The notes under the pieces: generated by a model
Database searches by the model: none
What the model saw: only the letters and a program-made list of their open reading frames with translations
Told to the model about the DNA's origin: nothing
Assembly: GCA_024398055.1 (NCBI GenBank)
Contig: CP073749.1
Coordinates: 3,782,594-3,846,593 of the forward strand
Source: a bacterium SCSIO 12741
GTDB lineage: Bacteria > Bacteroidota > Bacteroidia > Flavobacteriales_G > Salibacteraceae
Direction: 5' to 3'
DNA length: 64,000 bases
Position numbers and translations under genes: made by a program
In this document: in pieces, positions 25,762 through 35,387 of the stretch
How positions within the stretch are numbered: the stretch's first letter is position 1
Layout of the letters: the number at the start of each line of letters is the position of its first letter

Positions 25762-27576
25762 TTATTGCTTGTATACCTTGTTCGCAGTGGTTTTGGTTAA
25801 GAGGTAGTACATTCCCGATTGTAACTCAGAAATGTCAATATCTGCTATGCCTTGGTCCTTGCCTCTGGTGATAGTAATCCCTTTTGTGATCTTTTCTCCC
25901 AGGCTATTAAAAAGGATGATTTGCTCCAATTCCAAATGATCAGCTTTCACGGTGAATTTCTCTTGGGTCGGATTGGGGTAGATATCAACTGATGAATTCT
26001 GAAGCTTTTCCAGGTTAACGCTTCTGACCATGGAGTATTTATACTGTCCATCAAAATCAGTTTGCTTGAGTCGATAATAGGAAAGACCGTCATATGGGTT
26101 ATTATCAACGGACGCATAATTCAATAATGTGGAAGAATTTCCAGCTCCATCAGCCTTGGAAACTTCAAACCATTTTACTGCGTCTTTTGACCGTTCTACG
26201 GTGAAATAATGGTTGTTGATTTCGGTAGCAGTTTGCCAGCTAAGTTCAACGACAGAGTTAGGTCCACCTTTAGCATGAAATACGATTAGTTCTACGGGTA
26301 GGGGAGTCTGAGCTGAATTGATCGAGCCAATGGTAAAATGATCGTTATTGTCAATATCTACTCCGGTCCATTCGTAAACGTTACTGCCCAATGAAGTAGG
26401 CGGGCCAAGAATGGTCGCTCCGGAACTATAGGTTCCATCAGCATCGATAAGAAGTCTTAGATCGCTGGTGGTAATGGAGCCGGGAACCCCAGATAAATCA
26501 AACCTAACGGTGGTTGTTCCGACCTCTCCGGTTTCACTCGCCGACCAATCACGAGCAAGTCTGGCCTGAATGGTAGCGGGTAGGTCTGTTACTCCTGTTG
26601 CACTCAAAGCTTCATTGTTATGCCCCCAAATTAAAAACTCGCTGTTGTCTAAATCGTTCGCTGCCAACATTCTAACAATACCAGAACCTTGAGCCTCAGT
26701 ATGATTCGATCCATCTGAGGCTTGTCCAATCCCAGCCACTTCGTAATCGTAGTCACCATTATCATCCTCATCGTAAACATCATTGGATGTCAAGGCTATG
26801 TTGTATTTGGCAGAAAGGTAATTGTGCACAATGATGGATTGAGCATCGTTGAGCGAAAAGTTATATTGGATTAATTCGGCATAGTCTCCGCCAAATTCTC
26901 TTCCATCCCCAGAATTGAGCACAGCAAGGGTAAGGTTTGCCGATGAGTTAAGAACGGTAGTAGATGATTCAGTGGATGTTTTAACCAATGTGCCCGCACT
27001 TGATATGGTTGACCTGGAAGCGGCGGCCAAAGAACCATCATAATTGAAATTTAGTAGATAATTGGTTGAGTTAGAAAATGTAGTTGGACTCGTATTGAAT
27101 CTATTATTACCCGTGTTAATATCAAGGGTCAAGGTATTGCTTCCGAAAAAGAACCAGGTATAGGCATAGTCTGAACTACCATAACTAATGCGCTTGCCTA
27201 ATATGGGACGGGGTGTTCCGTCCAAATTTGAGGGCCTCACTACGGCAAAATAGGTGAGCCCGGAAGAATTATCCAATAGGGCATCATCCAGAATGGTCAT
27301 CGTATCCACAACCCCGTCAAATCGAACTGCGGGCATACTATTCATAGAGCTACTTGCCACATAAAGTGGTCGCCCAGTTCCTCCGGAATTACCATCGTTA
27401 GAGTTACCTGAAGAATCATCCCAGGTATCGATAGGATCGGTATCGGATAGATTTAGACTATTTGCCTTTAACCACAAACCATTGGAGGTGGAGTTGCCAA
27501 CTCCCCCTGGTCCAGTTTGAGACATCGCAGTCCCAACACCAGCCATGGCCAGAATAATTAAGAGTAGAATTCTCAT
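25762..27576 (-). CDS. T9SS-secreted LamG-like adhesin/enzyme-associated protein
   Basis: The start at 27576 (MRILLLIILAMAGVGTAMSQ) gives a signal peptide. Upstream ATG and TTG codons at 27591 and 27594 are possible. The N-terminal half is a LamG/concanavalin-like domain (GLWLKANSLNLSDTDPIDTW ... FDGVVDTMTILDD), followed by a DUF8202-like region (DVYDEDDNGDYDYEVAGIGQ). Next comes LPVELIVFHAKGG with an FnIII-like fold, and then a type A T9SS sorting domain (VDIYPNPTQEKFTVK ... GMYYLLTK). It probably binds surface glycans. It is one of several T9SS cargo genes in this cluster. Confidence 0.8.
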   Translation of the reverse strand: MRILLLIILAMAGVGTAMSQTGPGGVGNSTSNGLWLKANSLNLSDTDPIDTWDDSSGNSNDGNSGGTGRPLYVASSSMNSMPAVRFDGVVDTMTILDDALLDNSSGLTYFAVVRPSNLDGTPRPILGKRISYGSSDYAYTWFFFGSNTLTLDINTGNNRFNTSPTTFSNSTNYLLNFNYDGSLAAASRSTISSAGTLVKTSTESSTTVLNSSANLTLAVLNSGDGREFGGDYAELIQYNFSLNDAQSIIVHNYLSAKYNIALTSNDVYDEDDNGDYDYEVAGIGQASDGSNHTEAQGSGIVRMLAANDLDNSEFLIWGHNNEALSATGVTDLPATIQARLARDWSASETGEVGTTTVRFDLSGVPGSITTSDLRLLIDADGTYSSGATILGPPTSLGSNVYEWTGVDIDNNDHFTIGSINSAQTPLPVELIVFHAKGGPNSVVELSWQTATEINNHYFTVERSKDAVKWFEVSKADGAGNSSTLLNYASVDNNPYDGLSYYRLKQTDFDGQYKYSMVRSVNLEKLQNSSVDIYPNPTQEKFTVKADHLELEQIILFNSLGEKITKGITITRGKDQGIADIDISELQSGMYYLLTKTTANKVYKQ

Positions 27577-27673
27577 TTTGTCAATCCCCATCAACGATTT
27601 TGCAAACAGCTGTGAGGAATTGAAGTTTATAGTTTGCGATCAGGTACATAAGTGGCTTTTGAAAGCGTAATTA

Positions 27674-27815
27674 TTCCCTACGCGTAATAGGGAAACTTGT
27701 TTCAATTCTGAGCATTGATTAAGCCATCAGCTTGTGTAGTCGTATTCTTGATGGCTATTGCACTTAATCTAAGCAGAGTCTCTCAGGTTACAATCAATTA
27801 CCTTTAGCGGTAATT
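27674..27815. promoter_or_regulatory. Two inverted repeats in a divergent intergenic region
   Basis: TTCCCTA at 27674-27680 pairs with TAGGGAA at 27688-27694. AATTACC at 27796-27802 pairs with GGTAATT at 27809-27815. Both sites contain a GCG(G)TAAT(T)AGGG core, so they may bind one regulator controlling the LamG-type secreted protein and the DUF1304 gene. Confidence 0.35.
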
Positions 27816-27861
27816 AGGGGAGAGTGTATGCTCCCATTTGATCATTCATTTACACGCAATT

Positions 27862-28230
27862 ATGGAAATCCTAAGTAGAATTCTGGTCGGGCTCATTGCA
27901 CTGATCCATTGCTACATCCTATTCTTTGAAATGTTTGCCTGGGAGACAAGGGGGCGAAAGGTGTTTAGGAAATTTCCGGAAACCCTCTTTGGTCAGACTA
28001 AGGAACTGGCGGCCAATATGGGATTGTACAATGGTTTTTTAGCGGCCGGACTCATTTGGACCTTTTTCATTGAAAATGCGGAGTGGCAAATCAACGTCTC
28101 TTTGTTTTTTCTGAGCTGTGTGTTCGTGGCTGGTGTGTATGGAGCAATTACCGCAGAGAAAAAGATATTTTATGTACAAGCCCTTCCAGCACTCATCGCA
28201 CTATCTCTTATCTCCATGACCTTTATTTAA
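27862..28230 (+). CDS. DUF1304 membrane protein
   Basis: A small membrane protein of 122 residues from the ATG at 27862. An upstream TTG at 27838 is less likely. It has four hydrophobic helices and the DUF1304 pattern MEILSRILVGLIALIHCYIL, then MFAWETRGRKVF and a later LAANMGLYNGFLAAG. The family is widespread and of unknown function. It is divergent from the LamG protein and ends before a bidirectional-looking terminator. Confidence 0.85.
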   Translation: MEILSRILVGLIALIHCYILFFEMFAWETRGRKVFRKFPETLFGQTKELAANMGLYNGFLAAGLIWTFFIENAEWQINVSLFFLSCVFVAGVYGAITAEKKIFYVQALPALIALSLISMTFI

Positions 28231-28280
28231 GGGTTGCTAAACGACCTTCAAAACACATTAATTACCCATTACTGGCAAAT

Positions 28281-28315
28281 AAAAAAAGGCCAACATCAAA
28301 TGATGCCGGCCTTTT
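28281..28315. terminator. Bidirectional terminator between convergent genes
   Basis: AAAGGCC and GGCCTTT with an inner CATC/GATG pairing form a strong hairpin, preceded by A and followed by T residues. It can end both the DUF1304 gene and the minus-strand T9SS gene. Confidence 0.75.
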
Positions 28316-28378
28316 AGTATAAAACCCGATCCTGCGCAACAATAGGATGGGGAGGCAGTTATGGACCGTCCTTTTAAT

Positions 28379-30145
28379 CTAATCTATACGTACCACCTTA
28401 AGGGTTTGCAACAAATGACCGGACTCTGAAATTCGAACGAGATTTACTCCTTTAGCAAGCGCTCCCACTGGAAGTTCCAGTGCCTCTGATGGTTCCCAGG
28501 TTGTTTTGTAGACCAGGCGTGAGCTGCTGTCAAATATGCGTACCTCTGAAGACTGCTCGGATACTTTACCGGTTGTTATTTTCCAAGATGATTGTCCTGC
28601 CTGTATAAGAGAAGGGGTAGCGGTATATAGGTTCTCGTCATTCCGCGTTTCTGCTTCCACCACGGCTACTGCGCCGCGTGAACCATCACCATGAGCATCT
28701 AAACAAGGGTACTCATTCATCCATACCGGCCACATGTAATCCTCTTGCAATGAATCTCTTAAATCCAATACCGGATCTAATCTCTCGGTAAACCAAGTTG
28801 GAGTAAAATCAATAAACTGGGTGTGATCAATAGTCATGTCGCAGGTGCGACCGGCAGGATCGGTTTTGATTACATGAACATTTTCAAAGGCTCCGTTGGG
28901 GTAGTAGTTCCAGATGCTTCCAACTTGGTAGTTCCATCCCCAGCGATCGGTTATGTGGAAACCGCTGTGCCCTTGATTCTGATTGATGGAAAACTTGTGA
29001 AACCAGGATTCATCCAGAGTATTTCGCTCGATTTTCATCAGCATTTGACTGGGGTAGGGAGGTCCGGTGTAAATACATTCTCCGGTCCAGCCATTGAGAA
29101 TGTAGTCCCCATCAGGGGCCAGGGTAATATTATTGGGGTAGTTTTCGCAGGAGTGCCAATAGTACCGGGCACGCATTCCAGAAAACAACTCATCGAACTT
29201 GAGGATAGCAAGGCCAGATACTTGATCCGGATCGGGGTTGAGTACGGTGTTTTTTTCCTGATAAGCCAACACCAGGCTGTCTCCGTCCCATAGAATACTT
29301 CCGTGGTCGGGATTAGGATTGGCTACTGTAATCCATTGCATGTCAGACAGTAGATTTCCATTTTCATCAATCAGAAAGGTCCACATGTAGTATTCATGAT
29401 AGGGAAACTGAATGTCTTTGTTTCCTGCTACAGCAATCACCCGCTGGTGGTGGGTAGGAGACTCGAAAGAAGTGAGCGACCAGGCATTGTCCTGAATTTG
29501 AGCGTTGGAACCGTAGGCAGCCCGGTTGGCGTCTGTGTAATAGTTCTTCCACAGCAGGGTGCCGTTTTCATCCATTTTGAGCACACAAATGTTTTTGTCG
29601 TAGCGATAGGTCGTATCGGGAGAGCCCGAGCTAAAACTGATGTAATAGTTTTCCTGTTGGCCATGAGGGGCGTAAGGATCATACACCCGGATGGCGTCCA
29701 AATTGTCGAAACTCCAACCACCCATAAACATGGCACTGGGGTGCAAAAAGCGGGTGGCCCATTGCTGAGATAGGTTGTTATCGTATTTGGTGATTTCCAA
29801 ATGATCGTAGTATTGAGAGATGTGCAGGAAGCCATTGTCGTGGGTTTCCAGAAGTTTTTCCACCGAATTGGTAGTGTCCTTTTGGATGGATTGCAAAACC
29901 ACTCCGTTACTATCCGTCTTCACAATCAAGACGTTGGTGATGTAATTGGCCTGCCTGCGAATAGTATCAGGACCCATGGCAATAAATACGAGTTCTTTTT
30001 CCGTGGAGTCGGTCAATTGAATGATGTTGCCACCCTGCATGGAATATCCGGGGCGTTCATAAACCGTGTTGAAGGGCGTTGTTTGAGCGATGGCGAGGGT
30101 GCTTACCCATACTCCAAGCCAAAGTATTAGTAGGTGTTTTTTCAT
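28379..30145 (-). CDS. T9SS-secreted protein, WD/PQQ-propeller-like
   Basis: The start at 30145 gives a signal peptide (MKKHLLILWLGVWVSTLAIA). The long frame upstream is not coding. The body of about 500 residues has short repeats of the kind VLKMDENGTLLWKNYY, LAILKFDELFSG and VIKTDPAGRTCDM, typical of secreted propeller-like T9SS proteins. The last 75 residues form a T9SS sorting domain (EVRIFDSSSRLVYKTTWEPS ... GVNLVRISESGHLLQTLKVV). No catalytic motif is visible. Confidence 0.8.
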   Translation of the reverse strand: MKKHLLILWLGVWVSTLAIAQTTPFNTVYERPGYSMQGGNIIQLTDSTEKELVFIAMGPDTIRRQANYITNVLIVKTDSNGVVLQSIQKDTTNSVEKLLETHDNGFLHISQYYDHLEITKYDNNLSQQWATRFLHPSAMFMGGWSFDNLDAIRVYDPYAPHGQQENYYISFSSGSPDTTYRYDKNICVLKMDENGTLLWKNYYTDANRAAYGSNAQIQDNAWSLTSFESPTHHQRVIAVAGNKDIQFPYHEYYMWTFLIDENGNLLSDMQWITVANPNPDHGSILWDGDSLVLAYQEKNTVLNPDPDQVSGLAILKFDELFSGMRARYYWHSCENYPNNITLAPDGDYILNGWTGECIYTGPPYPSQMLMKIERNTLDESWFHKFSINQNQGHSGFHITDRWGWNYQVGSIWNYYPNGAFENVHVIKTDPAGRTCDMTIDHTQFIDFTPTWFTERLDPVLDLRDSLQEDYMWPVWMNEYPCLDAHGDGSRGAVAVVEAETRNDENLYTATPSLIQAGQSSWKITTGKVSEQSSEVRIFDSSSRLVYKTTWEPSEALELPVGALAKGVNLVRISESGHLLQTLKVVRID

Positions 30146-30436
30146 CTCAATTCGTTTTAAATTTTTAATAATCAGTGTGTTGAATTTGACGCATCTCAAC
30201 GAATTTAGAGTGGTGAAACGCTTCCTTTTTAGGCCAATGAGTAACTGTGGAATTTTGCCTGTAAGTGTGGAAAATGTGGGGTAAGTGCAATCTTTAGAAA
30301 CAACAATCTTTAGCATTCCCAGTTCTAAACAATCAAGAACCTTTCGCTACCTTAGCCACCGGCATTAAGACGTGGGAGTTCCGATGACAATCGAATGAAA
30401 ATTGACCCTTTAGCCTGATCATTGAAAATTGAACAA

Positions 30437-31366
30437 ATGGTTTTAAACCAAGAAAGCATAAGACAGTTTACCAACCTCGAGCTTTTTGCCCGGGAAGTGG
30501 TAGAGGGATTTTTAACGGGTCTGCACAAATCGCCATACCACGGGTTTTCGGTCGAGTTTGCAGAACACCGCCAATACAACAGCGGTGAGTCCATTCGCCA
30601 CGTAGATTGGAAGCTGTACGGAAGGACGGAAAAGCTATTTGTCAAAAAATACGAGGAAGAAACCAATTTGCGCTGCCAGTTGGTGATCGATACGTCGTCT
30701 TCGATGTATTTTCCTTTTCACAACGATCAGGCGGAGCCAGGTAAACGGAATAAGCTGGATTTTGCCATTCATGCCGCGGCCGCTCTTTCTTACCTGTTCA
30801 ATCGTCAGCGCGATGCTGTAGGGTTAACCACTTTCAATAACCAGATTGATGTACACATGCCAGCTCGGGGTTCCATGAGTCACCGCAAAAGAATGTACGG
30901 TGAGTTGGAATCTGCCTTGGATTATTCCTCGCACGATCAGCATTCCTTTTTGGTTGATTGCCTGCACGAAGTGGCGGATAGTATTCCCCGTAGATCTTTA
31001 GTCGTACTCTTTAGCGATATGTTCGATAATTCGGGTGAGAGCCTGGATGAATTGTTTTCAGCCATTCAGCACTTACGCCACAACAAACACGAGGTAATCG
31101 TATTCAACGTATTGGACCGAAGCAAGGAGCGCGAACTCAATTTTGAAGATCGTCCTTATCGATTTGTAGATCCTGAAACTGGTGAAGAGGTGAAGTTGAA
31201 TCCCTTATCCATCCGAAAGAACTACCAAAAACACATGGAAGAATACCAGCACCAGCTGGAACTGAAATGTGGTCAGTACAGTGTAGATTACCAGGAAGTG
31301 GATATCAACGAAGGATTCGAGCCTGTTTTGCTCGCCTACCTGGTGAAAAGAAGTAAACTGCCTTAA
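30437..31366 (+). CDS. DUF58-family protein (von Willebrand A-like)
   Basis: A 309-residue protein from the ATG at 30437. A TTG 15 bp upstream is less likely. The N-terminal segment GFSVEFAEHRQYNSGESIRH followed by VDWKLYGRTEKLFVKKYEEE is the hallmark of DUF58. The C-terminal part (LVIDTSSSMYF ... LVVLFSDMFDNSGESLDE) has the MIDAS-type DxSxS of vWA domains. These proteins usually pair with MoxR AAA ATPases and Bat proteins, but none is nearby. The role is presumably in assembly of a complex or in stress tolerance. Confidence 0.9.
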   Translation: MVLNQESIRQFTNLELFAREVVEGFLTGLHKSPYHGFSVEFAEHRQYNSGESIRHVDWKLYGRTEKLFVKKYEEETNLRCQLVIDTSSSMYFPFHNDQAEPGKRNKLDFAIHAAAALSYLFNRQRDAVGLTTFNNQIDVHMPARGSMSHRKRMYGELESALDYSSHDQHSFLVDCLHEVADSIPRRSLVVLFSDMFDNSGESLDELFSAIQHLRHNKHEVIVFNVLDRSKERELNFEDRPYRFVDPETGEEVKLNPLSIRKNYQKHMEEYQHQLELKCGQYSVDYQEVDINEGFEPVLLAYLVKRSKLP

Positions 31367-31373
31367 ATTCGGA

Positions 31374-31490
31374 TTATCCGAAAATAAGCAACAGGGCAAC
31401 GCCTACAATTGCAATAGCTGTATAAACGATTGAAAAACTAACCGCTCCGCCGTCTTCGTAGGGTGCTTCTGGTAAATTGTCGTGTGCCAT
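31374..31490 (-). CDS. Single-pass membrane microprotein, 38 residues
   Basis: A short frame on the minus strand starts with ATG after an A-rich leader (GCAAAAAAATG). It encodes a hydrophilic N-terminus (MAHDNLPEAPYEDGGAVSFS) and one membrane helix (IVYTAIAIVGVALLLIFG). Its stop lies 7 bp from the stop of the convergent DUF58 gene. Small proteins of this layout are often subunits or regulators of membrane complexes. Support is composition and position only. Confidence 0.5.
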   Translation of the reverse strand: MAHDNLPEAPYEDGGAVSFSIVYTAIAIVGVALLLIFG

Positions 31491-31572
31491 TTTTTTGCTG
31501 TTGTTTACTGGCCGCTAAATTAATCCAAGTATTTGATTCGGTTGTCGACCTATTCGGAGTTTTTCAACAACG

Positions 31573-32730
31573 CTATTTCAATTTGCTGATCCACAGGATA
31601 AGTAGGAAGGCAACGAAAGAAAAAAGTAGGATGGTTAAGCCAAATAAAATGAAGTTTTGCCAGTCCATTTCGGCGTTTTCTTCATAGGCATTCATTTGAT
31701 TTTCGTTGGGCCCGGATTCCATTACCCGTTGTATTTGGGCAATTTCCTGAGCACGCTCCTGCTCGTAGATGCTGTCTTTGTAGCGGGAATGTTCTTTTAA
31801 GTAATGGTAGGCTTGTTCCTGGTCTCCTCTCGAAACGGCTATTTTGCTCAACAGATCATAATTCTCGGAAATGTACTTAATGGTGCCAGCTTGTTTAGCC
31901 AGATCTAAACTGGCAAAGGCCATTTCTTCGGCTTTTTTCAAATCTCCCAAATTGTACAGGGAGGTAGCAATGTTTCCGGAGGCAATGCACTGACCATATA
32001 TATCGTTTAGCTGCTGGTCGATTTCGAGGGTCTTGTTGTAGTAATGCAGAGACTGGCGGTAGTCGTGCAACTTGGAGTAGAGGTAGCCAATGTTGTTGTA
32101 ATCAGCGCTGATGGATCTCAAATCCTGATTCAGTGAATCAAGCTCCAGTGCTTTTTGGTAGTAACGCATCGACATTTCATACTTCCGCATGTCCATGTAA
32201 ATGTTGCCGATATTGGTGTAGCTCGCCGTTAGGGTAGTGGAGTCGCCCAATTCTCGCTTTAGATTGAGGGATCGTAGGTTGTACTCCAGGGCCAATTCAG
32301 TGTTGTTCAGTTTTTCAAACACCACAGCAATGTTGCCCAGTACAATGGCCTGTTTGTCCTTTTGCTCTGCCTTGCTATACAATTCATAAGAATGGTGCAG
32401 GTTCTTTAGGGCATTGGTATATTGATTCGTTTCAATCTGGTAATTGGCCAAATGCAGAAATGCTCGTCCATGCAAATCTGGAGGAAGCTGATTGTTAAGC
32501 TGATTTATGGCTTTTACAGATTGGTTGATGGCTTCATTCAGTTCCCCGGCATAGTAGTATTCCATCCCCAGGGCCAGATAGGTCTCAATGAGTTCGGACT
32601 TTTGATCTACTTCAAGCAACTGACCAATTCGATTTTCCAGGCTGTCGAGGGTAGTCGAAAAGCTCGAAAGCGTGAAACTGAGCAGTGCCAGAATAAAGAG
32701 TCCTTTGCGTATATGGGCGTTGGGATTCAC
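31573..32730 (-). CDS. TPR-repeat sensor-like protein without output domain
   Basis: A 385-residue protein with a signal peptide or anchor (about 10-25) and six or seven TPR motifs (AIVLGNIAVVFEKLNNTELA, ASYTNIGNIYMDMRKYEMSM, ADYNNIGYLYSKLHDYRQSL). A C-terminal membrane helix follows (FILFGLTILLFSFVAFLLIL) with only four residues after it. It resembles the periplasmic half of Bacteroidota TPR histidine kinases or adenylate cyclases, but no kinase, HTH or cyclase domain follows. It could anchor a complex or be a decayed sensor. Confidence 0.75.
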   Translation of the reverse strand: MNPNAHIRKGLFILALLSFTLSSFSTTLDSLENRIGQLLEVDQKSELIETYLALGMEYYYAGELNEAINQSVKAINQLNNQLPPDLHGRAFLHLANYQIETNQYTNALKNLHHSYELYSKAEQKDKQAIVLGNIAVVFEKLNNTELALEYNLRSLNLKRELGDSTTLTASYTNIGNIYMDMRKYEMSMRYYQKALELDSLNQDLRSISADYNNIGYLYSKLHDYRQSLHYYNKTLEIDQQLNDIYGQCIASGNIATSLYNLGDLKKAEEMAFASLDLAKQAGTIKYISENYDLLSKIAVSRGDQEQAYHYLKEHSRYKDSIYEQERAQEIAQIQRVMESGPNENQMNAYEENAEMDWQNFILFGLTILLFSFVAFLLILWISKLK

Positions 32731-32850
32731 AGGGAGGGCAAAGTAAACTATTAAAAAGGTGATAACTCTATTTAATTCAACGGCCGGTTGATTAAATTGT
32801 TCTTCCGTTCAGCGGTATTTTGTACACTTTAACGCTATCTTGCACGCCGA

Positions 32851-35387
32851 ATGAAAAAATCGGCGCTGCTTCTCATTTTCATGGTCTGTCTTTCGGCCTG
32901 GGCACAACAGCCTTCTGATCCTTTCGATTACGAAAATCCAAACCTCAACTATTTGGAGTTTCTAACCTGGAATGAGATCAATGAACTGCGCCAACAAAAG
33001 GGGCGTGATAACCTCGCTCCCGATTCGCTCTTGCTTCTGGCTGCCCGGGATCATGCTGGTTACATGGATAGGACGGGTAAGCAAAGTCACTTTCAAAAAG
33101 GGGAGAAGGCCAAGTCGGATCCACAGCGCCGCATTGAATTTTTTGGGTGTGCCCATGTATTGGCCGGTGAGAACATTTTATACCTACCTGCAGAGCCCAA
33201 TATTCAAGTTCGATTCAAATCGGGAAACAAGGAGCTAAAAAGCTATCAGGATTATGCCCAAGCCATGGCCGATGTGTGGAAGAATTCGAAGCCGCATTAT
33301 GCCAACATTCTCAGCCGGGATTATAGCATTGCAGCTTTGGCTCTGGCTTACAATGCCGAGACCAAAAGTTTGTACGGCGTTCAAGTGTTTGGGCAAATAA
33401 CCGGGATTCATCCTCAAACCCAAACGAACAACGACTTCCCGTATTTCGATCCACCTGTCGTTCAAAAAAAAAACTAAAGTCCTTTGATATTCCGGTTCAG
33501 CGCCGTTACATCAAAGGTCTAAAATCACCTACTGAAGCCAAGGATTGCTCTCGACAAGCACGTAAGAAGTTGGAAGGTATGGACCTTTCGCTCACGGTGA
33601 CCCGTGAAGAGGTGTTACTCTGTGTGTACGATCTGTTTGCCTTTCGCAGCTTGTTTCGCTCTTCAAAAGATGGATTAACGGCTGAATTGGTTTCCTTCGA
33701 TAATCAATACTCCTGTGACGAGGCCTATGAACCCAAACCCAATACACGTAACGGTAAGAGCATTGTAGACGGAATGTTGCTTCCACCAATATACCGCAAC
33801 AACATTGAGAAACAGGTAATGGAGCTTTATGAAAAAGCCCGTAAACGTCCGAAAACCAAAGGGGAGAAGACCTGCCACTACCTGAGATTGGGCGCCACCC
33901 CAGAAGGAATGAGCGATTTTCCTTTGGAGGCGAAACTTCACTTTATCAACAACAAGGTACTTTGTAGCGAACTCAATTTCTACAGCTATTGCGGGTCTTT
34001 ACCCAATGTGGAGGCTCCCAAACTCGAATTAGTACTCGATTTGCGTAGTGATGGGGTAAGACCGAATCGCAAAACCACAACCGTACACGCGGAAGTCGAA
34101 TTTCCAAAAGGAAAGGTAGACTTTGATACGGATCAACTTTCGGCCATTGTAGGTTTCATGAAAAACCAGGAGGTTAAAGTTCAAAGTGTTTATCTACAGG
34201 CTTTTGCATCCGTTGAAGGAAGTGCCAGTGAAAATGAACAGTTGTTTACAGGAAGGGCAAAGTCTTTGGTGAAGTACCTACAAGGTTTCCAATCGGATAG
34301 CATTTCATACGAGGTAAAATCTCAGGAGAATTGGGACCTTTTTTACAAACAGTTGGAAGGCAGCGATTTTCTCCATTTGAAACGCAAAAGCAAAGAGGAA
34401 ATCAAAAAATGGCTGAGGGTTGAAGAAAATCGGTTGGCCGTGGAGCATCTTTTGGCTGAGCAGCGTAAAGCCTTGGTCACCATTCGGGTAAAACCCGTGG
34501 AGTCTGATCTGTGGGACTGGATGCTGCTACGGGATGAATGGCTTGATAAGGTACAGCGCAAAGAACTGAAGCAAGTAGATCGATTGAGACAAGTGCAGCG
34601 TTACCTCATTCGAAATCGAAATCATGTTCCGGCTGAATTGCGTTTGGCATTTGATACCTTACTTCCTCCACAAGGAGAAGGGTGGGAGTACTTTTGGTAT
34701 ACCCAATCCATCTATCGCCAGCAGTATGGAATAGGCGGGCCCAGTGCTACGTTGGCCAATAAGCTCAAAGACATGAATCCCATTTTGGTTTCCAAAGAAG
34801 CCGATTACAACCTGAAAGTCCTTTTGAGTAGAGATCTGGAAATACTTGAAGCTCCGGATCGTATTGCTTTAGCACAAAGCCTTATCAATGAAGGCAAAGG
34901 TTGGTTGCCGGATTCGGTGCAGCAAAAGCTCGATGTTTGGTTCCACCTCGAAATGGCTCGTCTGGTGTTTTTATCACAGGATGAAGAGGATTTGACAAAG
35001 GCCGATCCTTCACTGGATTATTTGGAAATGAACTACCTGCAAATCGATAGTAGCGATAGTCGTCGCTTGGATTTGGCTTCTATGATGCTCGCCTTTGGCC
35101 GGGTCAATCAGGCTGACTCTTTAATTCAGCCTTTAGTAGAGGCAGATGAGCCGAATCTCCAAGCCTTGAGGTTGTATCTAACGGCAATTGCACCAGTGCT
35201 TTATGAGCATAGAGAACCCGCACTTGCCAGCTTACTACTGGAGTCCTATGAAAAATTGGGTCCGAAGAATTGGTGTCGTTTGTTTATCGGTAAGTGTAAA
35301 ATTCCACTGCACGTTCTGGATCAACCCGGACTCCGCAGTTTGTACTGTGAGTCGTGTTCTGGAATGATTAATTCCCAGCCTGATTAA
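32851..35387 (+). pseudogene. CAP-domain/OmpA-like exported protein interrupted at an A10 run
   Basis: The first frame (32851-33477) has a signal peptide (MKKSALLLIFMVCLSAWAQQ) and a CAP/SCP-like domain (NEINELRQQKGRDNLAPDSL ... AARDHAGYMDRTG, then QAMADVWKNSKPHYANILS). It ends just after a run of ten A at 33464-33473. One extra A continues the frame as KLKSFDIPVQRRYIKGLKSP and on to 35387, a total of 845 residues. The second part includes an OmpA-like stretch (KGKVDFDTDQLSAIVGFM ... FASVEGSASENEQL and GRAKSLVKYL) and a long helical C-terminus. It may bind peptidoglycan. The break may be a base-calling error or slippage. Confidence 0.75.

Noticed and set aside
29396-29835. Frames opposite and within the T9SS protein at 28379-30145
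   Set aside because: They are shadows of the T9SS gene with low-complexity composition and no start context.
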